Source: a virus
Length of the DNA stretch: 39,898 nucleotides
Strand: one strand, 5' to 3'
Virus record (IMG/VR): IMGVR_UViG_3300028197_000048
Coordinates: 1 to 39,898 of that record
Below the pieces are notes generated by a model. That model worked only from the letters and a program-made list of their open reading frames with translations, had not been told where the DNA came from and ran no database searches. Shown here piece by piece: positions 23,804 through 29,702 of this stretch. Position numbers and translations under genes: made by a program. Positions within the stretch are counted from its first letter, which is position 1, and every line of letters starts with the position of its first letter.

Positions 23804-24025
23804 ATGCCAATCAAATTCGGACCAACAATAGTTACTAAAGACAGAAACACTGGAAAAGTAACGACAAAAACAAATTACATTAAAAACTTATCAGTTGATG
23901 AACTCATCAAAGCTTATAACAAACCAGTCATACCTAAACTTCGTCAGAAAGTTAAGAATGAAATTGTTAGAAGAAATAAAGAGAAGTTGATAATTGAATT
24001 CGGACCGAAAACCGCAGAGGTTTAA
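23804..24025 (+). CDS. Small basic hypothetical protein, 73 aa
   Basis: SD ACAGGAGTAAATC precedes the ATG. Lys-rich: starts MPIKFGPTIVTKDRNTGKVT and contains LSVDELIKAYNK and a basic helix (KLRQKVKNEIVRRNKEKL). Such proteins are common small early genes in marine T4-like phages, and the basic helix could bind nucleic acid (inference). No named family. Confidence 0.8.
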   Translation: MPIKFGPTIVTKDRNTGKVTTKTNYIKNLSVDELIKAYNKPVIPKLRQKVKNEIVRRNKEKLIIEFGPKTAEV

Positions 24026-24129
24026 AAAACACTAAATAATTGTGTGACATTTATGTGACAAAAGAGTGAGTAGATGGCAACATCGAAGACCAAGTTCACG
24101 GATAGTCCACAACATAACAGGAGATAACA

Positions 24130-24240
24130 ATGCAACATTACGCATCATTATCTGCCGAGTATCTAACAACCTTCGCAGATAAATTCGACAACATGATGAA
24201 GTCAGGCACATTACTGAATATACTTTCAAAAAACTGGTAA
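24130..24240 (+). CDS. Small protein, 36 aa
   Basis: Good SD (ACAGGAGATAACA) and ATG at 24130. The sequence MQHYASLSAEYLTTFADKFD and onward looks like a helical pair. Short, so moderate confidence. Its last bases precede the late promoter and the structured RNA region. Confidence 0.55.
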   Translation: MQHYASLSAEYLTTFADKFDNMMKSGTLLNILSKNW

Positions 24241-24247
24241 CATCTGT

Positions 24248-24255
24248 TATAAATA
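24248..24255 (+). promoter_or_regulatory. T4-type late promoter TATAAATA
   Basis: Exact consensus TATAAATA; +1 predicted at 24261, within the 5' strand of the structured RNA described next. Confidence 0.55.
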
Positions 24256-24258
24256 ATA

Positions 24259-24368
24259 GTGTAGAGAGTTCTAGGTAGAGACAATCTATAAGACTGAACA
24301 GAAGGTCTTCGTGTAGTCACATTAAATCCTAGATACTTCTACACGCCTAATGCCCAATTGGGGTTAGG
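24259..24368 (+). ncRNA. Structured RNA or 5' UTR upstream of hsp20
   Basis: No convincing ORF runs from 24241 to 24399. A long stem pairs GTGTAGAGAGTTCTAGG (24259-24275) with CCTAGATACTTCTACAC (24328-24344): 8 pairs, a 3x3 internal loop, 6 pairs. Inside it are hairpins AAGAC/GTCTT (24290-24294/24305-24309) and GTG-TAGT-CAC (24311-24320), a three-way junction. A separate hairpin CCTAAT...GGTTAGG (24346-24368) follows, then the hsp20 SD. It could be a free ncRNA, a riboswitch or an RNA thermosensor. By-eye folding only. Confidence 0.5.
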
Positions 24369-24399
24369 AATATAAACTTGCTTAATAAAGGAGAAAACT

Positions 24400-24837
24400 A
24401 TGACAAGTAAACAGCTCGGAGACTTCGATGTCTTCAATTTCGGGAAATCATTCCCATTCGCAATCGGGTTCGACAGAACTCTTCAACTATTAGAAAGGGC
24501 TAATCAGTCACCGACTAATACAAACTATCCACCTTACAATATTGTAAAACACGATGCAGAGAACTTCAGTATCGAACTTGCATTAGCTGGATTTGATAAG
24601 AAAGACATCACAATCTCAAAAGAGAAAGAGGTTCTTAATATCGAAGGTAAACAGAAGGAAGGGGAAAACCTTGAGTATGTCCATAGAGGACTTGCATCTC
24701 GTTCATTCAAAAGAACATTCACACTTGCAGACGATATAATCGTTAAAGGTGCAGATATGAAGAATGGTATTTTGAGTGTATCTTTAGAAAGGATTGTTCC
24801 CGAAGAAGATAAACCCCAAGAAATTAAGATTAAATAA
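24400..24837 (+). CDS. hsp20: Hsp20/alpha-crystallin small heat shock protein
   Basis: 145 residues with an alpha-crystallin domain (about 45-135): NIVKHDAENFSIELALAGFD, KEVLNIEGKQ, FKRTFTLADD and GILSVSLER, ending with the EIKIK tail, the IxI-type motif used for oligomer contacts. IbpA-like holdase that protects unfolding proteins; Hsp20 genes are frequent in marine T4-like phages, perhaps aiding capsid assembly. SD AAAGGAGAAAACT. The structured region upstream may control it. Confidence 0.93.
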   Translation: MTSKQLGDFDVFNFGKSFPFAIGFDRTLQLLERANQSPTNTNYPPYNIVKHDAENFSIELALAGFDKKDITISKEKEVLNIEGKQKEGENLEYVHRGLASRSFKRTFTLADDIIVKGADMKNGILSVSLERIVPEEDKPQEIKIK

Positions 24838-24851
24838 TTTCGAAAACCCCC

Positions 24852-24880
24852 TTGCAAATTGGGCACTGATTTAGTATAAT
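24852..24880 (+). promoter_or_regulatory. Sigma70-type promoter of the tRNA and peroxiredoxin
   Basis: TTGCAA (24852-24857), 17 bases, TATAAT (24875-24880); +1 near 24887, two bases before the tRNA. The AAAACCCCC block upstream is shared with the promoter at 16079. Confidence 0.7.
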
Positions 24881-24888
24881 AAATGAGT

Positions 24889-24962
24889 GCGGAGATAGTT
24901 TACTAGAAAAACGGTCTAATACCATTAGACAGACGAGAGTGCAAATCTTTCTCTCCGCTCCA
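24889..24962 (+). tRNA. tRNA-Gly, anticodon ACC
   Basis: Cloverleaf by eye: acceptor GCGGAGA/TCTCCGC; D arm GTTT/AAAC with loop ACTAGAA, lacking the usual GG; anticodon stem GTCTA/TAGAC with loop ATACCAT (U33, anticodon ACC); variable AGAC; T arm GAGAG/CTTTC with loop TGCAAAT; discriminator U; encoded CCA. G1:C72, C2:G71, G3:C70, C35, C36 and U73 are the glycine identity set known from E. coli. A34 is unusual for bacterial tRNA-Gly. It would read GGU, the codon favoured in AT-rich genes. Confidence 0.85.
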
Positions 24963-24982
24963 ATTTTTTTACGGAGAACAAT

Positions 24983-25528
24983 ATGTCATACCCTTATAAT
25001 AACGGAATGCTAACAGTTGGGGACGAATTCCCACCTTTTGAATTACAAGGAGTTAATCCCAGTAATGAACTTGTATCAGTCTCAGTAGAAGGTAGTTACA
25101 CGCCACATAAACATGATTGGTCAGTAATCTATTTCTATCCTAAAGACTTTACATTCATTTGTCCTACAGAAATTTCTGCAATGGATATTTTAGTAGACGA
25201 AGCCAATGTCATTGGTATTAGTGGTGACAATGAGTTTTGTAAACTTGCATGGAAAAACGACAATGATTTGATAGGTAATATCAGACACCCATTGGCCGCA
25301 GATTGTGGGTTGTATCTTTCAGAAGAACTCGGTATTGTAAATCAACGAGAAGGTGTTTGCTATAGGGCAACATTTATTATTGATAAAGACCGTGTAATTC
25401 AACATGTATCAGTGAACGCATTAGATACAGGTAGAAATGCAGACGAAGTGTTAAGAACTCTTCAGGCACTTAAGGCAGGCGGACTAACTGGTTGCTCTTG
25501 GTCACCAGAAGATGACTTCGTAGCATAA
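24983..25528 (+). CDS. 2-Cys peroxiredoxin (AhpC/Prx type)
   Basis: 181 residues. Peroxidatic site PKDFTFICPTE with P53, T57 and C60 (PxxxTxxC). C-terminal TGCSW gives a resolving cysteine near 171. REGVCYRATFIID carries the conserved active-site Arg. It reduces hydrogen peroxide and organic peroxides in the cytoplasm, using host thioredoxin or AhpF-like partners. Co-transcribed with the tRNA; SD ACGGAGAACAAT. An auxiliary metabolic gene not typical of T4 itself, perhaps countering oxidative stress during infection. A terminator with a nested promoter follows. Confidence 0.93.
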   Translation: MSYPYNNGMLTVGDEFPPFELQGVNPSNELVSVSVEGSYTPHKHDWSVIYFYPKDFTFICPTEISAMDILVDEANVIGISGDNEFCKLAWKNDNDLIGNIRHPLAADCGLYLSEELGIVNQREGVCYRATFIIDKDRVIQHVSVNALDTGRNADEVLRTLQALKAGGLTGCSWSPEDDFVA

Positions 25529-25541
25529 TACAAAAACTCAC

Positions 25542-25586
25542 TAGACAGGAACCCAAGTTCATCGTATAATGGACTTGGGTTTTTTA
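25542..25586 (+). promoter_or_regulatory. Terminator with nested promoter after peroxiredoxin
   Basis: Stem AACCCAAGT (25550-25558) with ACTTGGGTT (25573-25581), then a T-run to 25585. Promoter TAGACA (25542-25547), 17 bases, TATAAT (25565-25570), the -10 lying in the hairpin loop. It ends one unit and can start the next at about 25577. Confidence 0.7.
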
Positions 25587-25588
25587 TT

Positions 25589-26713
25589 ATGTTAATACTT
25601 TCAAAACAAGATGCTGAATATGTAGGTCAAATTTTTATTGACTACTATTCTAATTTCGATAGAATCGATGACTATTTACGCAAGGTTAAACTTGAGAAAA
25701 TGGCAGAGAGACCTGCGTCCTTATTTGGCATGGGTCCAGAAGATGATATGTTTCAAGACTTTACTATGCACCCAAATGATATGGACTTCGTGTGTAGAGA
25801 AATGCCAATCTATGATGATTACATTGACATAGTTGCATCTCAAATGATACAAAAGTCTATACCAGGCAAAACTCTAAAGTGGGTAGTTTATGAAAAGAAT
25901 ACGAATAAGATTGTTGGATTTATTAGATTTGGCAGTCCTACTATTAATAGTAAACCTCGTAACGAGTTCTTAGGCAAACCTCTAAATACAACAGACAAAG
26001 ATACGATGAAGAGATTCAATGATTCTACAATCATGGGTTTCAATATCATACCAACTCAACCATTTGGTTTTAATTATCTAGGTGGTAAACTTCTTGCCGC
26101 CATTTGCACTTCGCATTACGCCAGAAGAGCATTGAACAAGAAGTACAATACAAACTATTGTATGTTTGAAACTACATCGTTATATGGTTCAAGCAAATCA
26201 TCATCAATGTATGACGGCATGAAACCTTATCTAAAATTCATTGGTCTAACTGATTCAGATTTTGTACCTAGTATCAATGATGATAAGTATCATCATTTAA
26301 AAGATTGGTTCGAAAACAAAAACAGTGGCGTACCTTTAGTAGATGCAGAGGCGTCAAGTAGAAAGTTGAAGACTCAAAGTAAGATGATATCTATTATAAG
26401 AAACTCACTAGCGATGGCAAATAGTGAAATGTATGAACCATTCAAACAATGTTTTATAGATGCCAAGAATCTTACAGAAAGAAAGAGACAATACTTAGGT
26501 ACATATGGTTATGCAAATGTAAAAGAGTATATGAACTCAGAGACAGATACCCTAGTGAAGAATGTAAACTTTGACAGATTTGAATTAGACAATGTTTATA
26601 CATGGTGGAAAAAGATGGCAACTAAAAGATATGAAAATCTCCAGAGAGATGGTAGATTAAGAACTGAACTAGAAGTTTGGTCAAAGAATTCAAACATAGA
26701 TATTATAAGATGA
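25589..26713 (+). CDS. DruA/DUF4338-like phage protein, copy 1
   Basis: 374 residues. Shares with the protein at 35818 the blocks PTQPFGFNYLGGKL (155-168 here) and ETTSLYGSSK (194-203), plus similar flanks, so the two are paralogues. The central layout (an I-x-G-F-I-R segment, an R/N-rich strand, the P-T-Q-P block, then T-T-S-L-Y-G) resembles DUF4338, the family of the Druantia protein DruA, but this is by eye and uncertain. It lacks the RDNYIGW segment seen in copy 2. The C-terminal half is a basic helical domain (about 250-374). Close homologues occur in marine T4-like phages (recollection). No function assigned. Confidence 0.8.
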   Translation: MLILSKQDAEYVGQIFIDYYSNFDRIDDYLRKVKLEKMAERPASLFGMGPEDDMFQDFTMHPNDMDFVCREMPIYDDYIDIVASQMIQKSIPGKTLKWVVYEKNTNKIVGFIRFGSPTINSKPRNEFLGKPLNTTDKDTMKRFNDSTIMGFNIIPTQPFGFNYLGGKLLAAICTSHYARRALNKKYNTNYCMFETTSLYGSSKSSSMYDGMKPYLKFIGLTDSDFVPSINDDKYHHLKDWFENKNSGVPLVDAEASSRKLKTQSKMISIIRNSLAMANSEMYEPFKQCFIDAKNLTERKRQYLGTYGYANVKEYMNSETDTLVKNVNFDRFELDNVYTWWKKMATKRYENLQRDGRLRTELEVWSKNSNIDIIR

Positions 26714-26862
26714 AGAACATAAGAGAACAAGAAACTACTGATAACCATTTAGAACTAATAGAAAGAATAGACAAACTATTAATGGTCGTTTATCTGATAA
26801 GTGAAGACTTAAAAGAAGTCAAGGCAAAACAACAGAGGCAGATAGAAAGAAGTGGGTACTAA
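26710..26862 (+). CDS. Small coiled-coil protein, 50 aa
   Basis: The ATG at 26710 overlaps the upstream stop (ATGA). MKNIREQETTDNHLELIERI and the following residues form a heptad-like amphipathic helix with basic C terminus. It overlaps the next gene by 11 bases. No family recognised; coupling supports the call. Confidence 0.65.
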   Translation: MKNIREQETTDNHLELIERIDKLLMVVYLISEDLKEVKAKQQRQIERSGY

Positions 26863-27253
26863 GATAGGATTTACATGTGGTGCTTGGGACTTATTACACG
26901 CAGGTCATGTAGTCATGTTAAAACAGGCAAGACAGAATTGTGACTATTTAATTGTCGGACTTCAGACTGACCCAAGTATCGATAGACAAGAAAAAAATCA
27001 ACCAGTGCAATCTGTATACGAGAGATTCGTTCAAGTTTCTGCTTTAAGAGATGTAGACGAAGTTGTACCATACGATACTGAACAAAGTTTAATTGACTTA
27101 CTAGAATCAACATCTATAGATGTTAGATTTATAGGTGAGGATTATAAAGATAAATCTTTCACAGGCGATTACTTGCCTATAAAGATTTTTTACACAAATA
27201 GAAAACACTCATTTAGTTCGAGTGGTTTAAGAGAGAGGGTTACACAATCATGA
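26852..27253 (+). CDS. Cytidylyltransferase-like nucleotidyltransferase
   Basis: 133 residues. FTCGAWDLLHAGHVVMLKQA contains the HxGH motif (HAGH) of the nucleotidyltransferase superfamily, and SFSSSGLRERV is the C-terminal ISSTxxR-like motif. Length and layout match TagD/glycerol-3-phosphate cytidylyltransferase or RfaE C-domain types, which activate a sugar or polyol phosphate with CTP/ATP. GTG start with GAAAGAAG upstream. Overlaps the glycosyltransferase-like gene by four bases, so the activated sugar may feed that enzyme (inference). Confidence 0.88.
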   Translation: MGTKIGFTCGAWDLLHAGHVVMLKQARQNCDYLIVGLQTDPSIDRQEKNQPVQSVYERFVQVSALRDVDEVVPYDTEQSLIDLLESTSIDVRFIGEDYKDKSFTGDYLPIKIFYTNRKHSFSSSGLRERVTQS

Positions 27254-28236
27254 ATATAACAATAGCAAGACTTCGTTCAAATGTAAAGTACTTAGGTCCA
27301 TTAGAAACTGTACTAGATAGTTTCTTTGAGAATTACATAAAATGGATGAGAGACCATCCAGAACATAACTATGATACTTACAATGTATCATTTGAAAACA
27401 AAAGACCTAAGAGAACGCCAGAGACTATTGAATGGGCAGATTGCATTGTTATACCAAGTGACTCAGAGTTTAGATATCATGGCGAATTGCAGATGAACCC
27501 TAAAGACCTTGCAACATCAAATGAACATATGGCAAAGATTGTACCTCATTTTGAAGGTAAACATGTCATCATGTTCTGTAGTGATAGAGCAGATACAGAA
27601 GAGTTATATGTCAACGAAGTATTTAAGGGTATCAATTTAAAATCATTCACTAAAATCGATGAGATAGATTTCAGTGGTAACATTCACGGCATGAAGTATC
27701 ACTTTATAAATACTTTAAAAAACCCATTGGCAGAAATGGTTGGGTCATCTAAGACTCACGACTTTGGATATTGGGGTCGTATGAAACATGGCCACGATAG
27801 AGAGAAGACAATTCGCCAAATTTATCGTAGTGACCTTTCATGCCAACTTATTGGTGGTATGCCATCTGGTGTAGAAAGAAAGTCTAAATGGATTAAAGAT
27901 TGGAAAGTTCTTTATCCTCTCTTAGAGGGTTGCAGAGAAACATTATGTTTCAACTGGTTAGATGAAACTGCAACAACATCTAGATATGTAGAGGCACTTG
28001 CAATTGGTATCGTACCACTAGTATGGAGAAATTACGATTGTAACAATACATACAGAATAAATAAGTGGCAGAGATGTTATACTTTTGAAGAGTTCTTAGA
28101 GAAGTCTTTAGAGTTAAGAGATGACTCATTTAGAGAAGCGAAACTAGAAGAGTATAGAAATAACTATGCAGAAGTGCATCTAACAGAAGAAGGTTATTAC
28201 AAAGAATTCGCAAGGAGAATGGACAATGCTTTTTAA
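27250..28236 (+). CDS. Glycosyltransferase-like protein
   Basis: 328 residues. The C-terminal half contains TSRYVEALAIGIVPLVW near 255, the glycine-rich E-x-x-A-x-G-x-x-P block found in GT-B glycosyltransferases where the nucleotide sugar binds, and a QLIGG strand upstream. The N-terminal half is less clear. Adjacent to the cytidylyltransferase, suggesting a two-step sugar modification of DNA, a virion protein or a cell-surface target. Family unassigned; moderate confidence in the general class. Confidence 0.65.
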   Translation: MNITIARLRSNVKYLGPLETVLDSFFENYIKWMRDHPEHNYDTYNVSFENKRPKRTPETIEWADCIVIPSDSEFRYHGELQMNPKDLATSNEHMAKIVPHFEGKHVIMFCSDRADTEELYVNEVFKGINLKSFTKIDEIDFSGNIHGMKYHFINTLKNPLAEMVGSSKTHDFGYWGRMKHGHDREKTIRQIYRSDLSCQLIGGMPSGVERKSKWIKDWKVLYPLLEGCRETLCFNWLDETATTSRYVEALAIGIVPLVWRNYDCNNTYRINKWQRCYTFEEFLEKSLELRDDSFREAKLEEYRNNYAEVHLTEEGYYKEFARRMDNAF

Positions 28237-28549
28237 AGAAGTTTATCAAGTTGTAGAGAACCCACATGAAGCCGATGCAGGTATAGAACTTCTATCTGGT
28301 GAGTGGCAGGGTTTAGTATTTCAGTTTGGTGATGTTCAATTCGAAGACGGCAAACCTCAAATGAACTTCAAAAGAACTATAAGAAGAATGCCGGAAAGTG
28401 TAGAAGGTACGGAGGAGAACATTCAAGAATTACTAAATAATGGTGAATTAAATAAACTCATGGGTGACATTCTAGTAGAACTAATCCAAGAACAAATCAA
28501 AAGAGAAGAGGAAACAAAAAATGGCAAGAATAAATCTAAAATTTCATAA
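28226..28549 (+). CDS. Hypothetical protein, 107 aa
   Basis: SD AAGGAGAATGGACA. N-terminal beta-rich region (LSGEWQGLVFQFGDVQFEDG), then acidic helical tail ending KREEETKNGKNKSKIS. Similar small proteins occur next to lysozyme-type genes in marine T4-like phages (recollection). No function assigned. Confidence 0.75.
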   Translation: MLFKEVYQVVENPHEADAGIELLSGEWQGLVFQFGDVQFEDGKPQMNFKRTIRRMPESVEGTEENIQELLNNGELNKLMGDILVELIQEQIKREEETKNGKNKSKIS

Positions 28550-28703
28550 AATGGAAGGCGACCCAGAAATTAAAGTAGGTTATTACTTTAATTGTGAAGA
28601 AGGTGATAGAGCAGAATTTCAGGCAGCAAAAGAAAGCGAAGGCTTTACATTTGATGAACTAAAGGATCCAGATTTTACTAATGCAGTAGAAGACGATTCA
28701 TAA
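28521..28703 (+). CDS. Small acidic hypothetical protein, 60 aa
   Basis: Overlaps the previous gene by 29 bases in another frame; weak SD (AGAGGAAAC) before the ATG. MARINLKFHKMEGDPEIKVG then an acidic, Phe-rich tail (AEFQAAKESEGFTFDELKD). No family recognised. Confidence 0.65.
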   Translation: MARINLKFHKMEGDPEIKVGYYFNCEEGDRAEFQAAKESEGFTFDELKDPDFTNAVEDDS

Positions 28704-28713
28704 GGAATAAATC

Positions 28714-29169
28714 ATGAATAAAGATGTTTTAAAAGAACAAATCAAAAGACATGAGGGCGAAGTGCTTGAAGTCTATGCAGACTCATTAGGGTATCTAACA
28801 CTAGGTGTTGGGCATCTTATCAGAGAAGATGATGCAGAGTTTGGAGAACCAGCAGGAACTCCAGTCAGTCAAGATACTGTTGACCGTTATTACGAAGCAG
28901 ATTTTGACAAACATGTTGATGAAACTATACATCTATTTGAATCAAAGGGTGGAGAAGACTTCTATAGTCTACCAGAAGATATTCAACATGTACTAGTCAA
29001 TATGACATTCAACTTAGGTGGAAGTCGTTTTGGTAAATTCAATAACATGTGGAAAGGAGTCATCTCAGAAGATTGGGATACAGTCGCAGTTGAAATGGAA
29101 GACTCAAAATGGTTTGGTCAAGTTGGCCGCCGTTCAGTTGAATTACAGGAAATGGTAAGAAATGCGTAG
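28714..29169 (+). CDS. T4-type lysozyme (endolysin, GH24)
   Basis: 151 residues. Catalytic triad by position: E14 (KRHEGEVLE), D23 and T29 (GYLTLGVGH), the E-D-T spacing of T4 gpe (E11, D20, T26). A C-terminal VLVNMTFNLGG segment is also family-typical. Cleaves peptidoglycan at lysis; no signal peptide, so it needs a holin. SD AAGGAATAAATC. No obvious holin adjoins it; the small membrane proteins at 15885, 16508 and 16804 are candidates. Confidence 0.93.
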   Translation: MNKDVLKEQIKRHEGEVLEVYADSLGYLTLGVGHLIREDDAEFGEPAGTPVSQDTVDRYYEADFDKHVDETIHLFESKGGEDFYSLPEDIQHVLVNMTFNLGGSRFGKFNNMWKGVISEDWDTVAVEMEDSKWFGQVGRRSVELQEMVRNA

Positions 29170-29455
29170 AGTAAGATGTATCAGACTTGACACAGGGGAA
29201 GTGCTAATAGGTTTCGTAGAACGAAAGTGGAATGGTGATTATGTCATTAGTGAAGCTCAAGTATGCCTAATGGAAGTAAAAGAAGGAACTATGGAAGTCA
29301 ACATGGCACCATGGATACCATTTGCTAAAGAGTACACATTTACAATCAACGCAGGTCTTATACAGACTGTATTTGATGCGAAACCACAACTAGAAACTAA
29401 TTTCAAAGTTTCAACAGGTAATAACTTCCAACAGAGGGGCAAAGTCGCTAAGTAA
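29162..29455 (+). CDS. Hypothetical protein, 97 aa, small-beta-barrel-like
   Basis: Overlaps the lysozyme end by eight bases. Beta pattern CIRLDTGEVLIGFVERKWNGD recalls the small barrel suggested for the protein at 1972 (LKDGAEIVG), but no family is established. C terminus is polar. Function unknown. Confidence 0.7.
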   Translation: MRRVRCIRLDTGEVLIGFVERKWNGDYVISEAQVCLMEVKEGTMEVNMAPWIPFAKEYTFTINAGLIQTVFDAKPQLETNFKVSTGNNFQQRGKVAK

Positions 29456-29456
29456 T

Positions 29457-29678
29457 ATGGCAGATGTATTAAGAGCCCTAGAAAAAAAATACGAAGGTGA
29501 CATTGCAGTTCACACTACAAATATCCAAGTATATCAAGAAAACCCAGCAGGTATTGGAGAACACTCAGACATAGTTCAAACACTAGACTTAGAGGTTGCT
29601 AAACTTGCTGATGCAAAAGACAAACTAAACGCAATAAAAGAATTATTGCATCCAACAAGAAAAACCCTTGTAGAATAA
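29457..29678 (+). CDS. Small helical hypothetical protein, 73 aa
   Basis: Starts one base after the previous stop. MADVLRALEKKYEGDIAVHT, then VAKLADAKDKLNAIKELL, predicts two amphipathic helices. Typical phage small cytoplasmic protein; no family named. Confidence 0.7.
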   Translation: MADVLRALEKKYEGDIAVHTTNIQVYQENPAGIGEHSDIVQTLDLEVAKLADAKDKLNAIKELLHPTRKTLVE

Positions 29679-29696
29679 CCAAAACTGTAGTATACT
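29668..29696 (+). promoter_or_regulatory. Promoter of gp43
   Basis: TTGTAG (29668-29673), 17 bases, TATACT (29691-29696). Predicted +1 is 29703, the A of the polymerase ATG; no SD. An AAAACCCTTG block echoes that at 16079 and 24852. Confidence 0.5.
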
Positions 29697-29702
29697 TACA
29701 GT

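Noticed and set aside
24074-24127. 17-codon ATG ORF before the gene at 24130
   Set aside because: Very short, no SD and no coupling feature; overlaps the SD of the next gene. Too weak to call.
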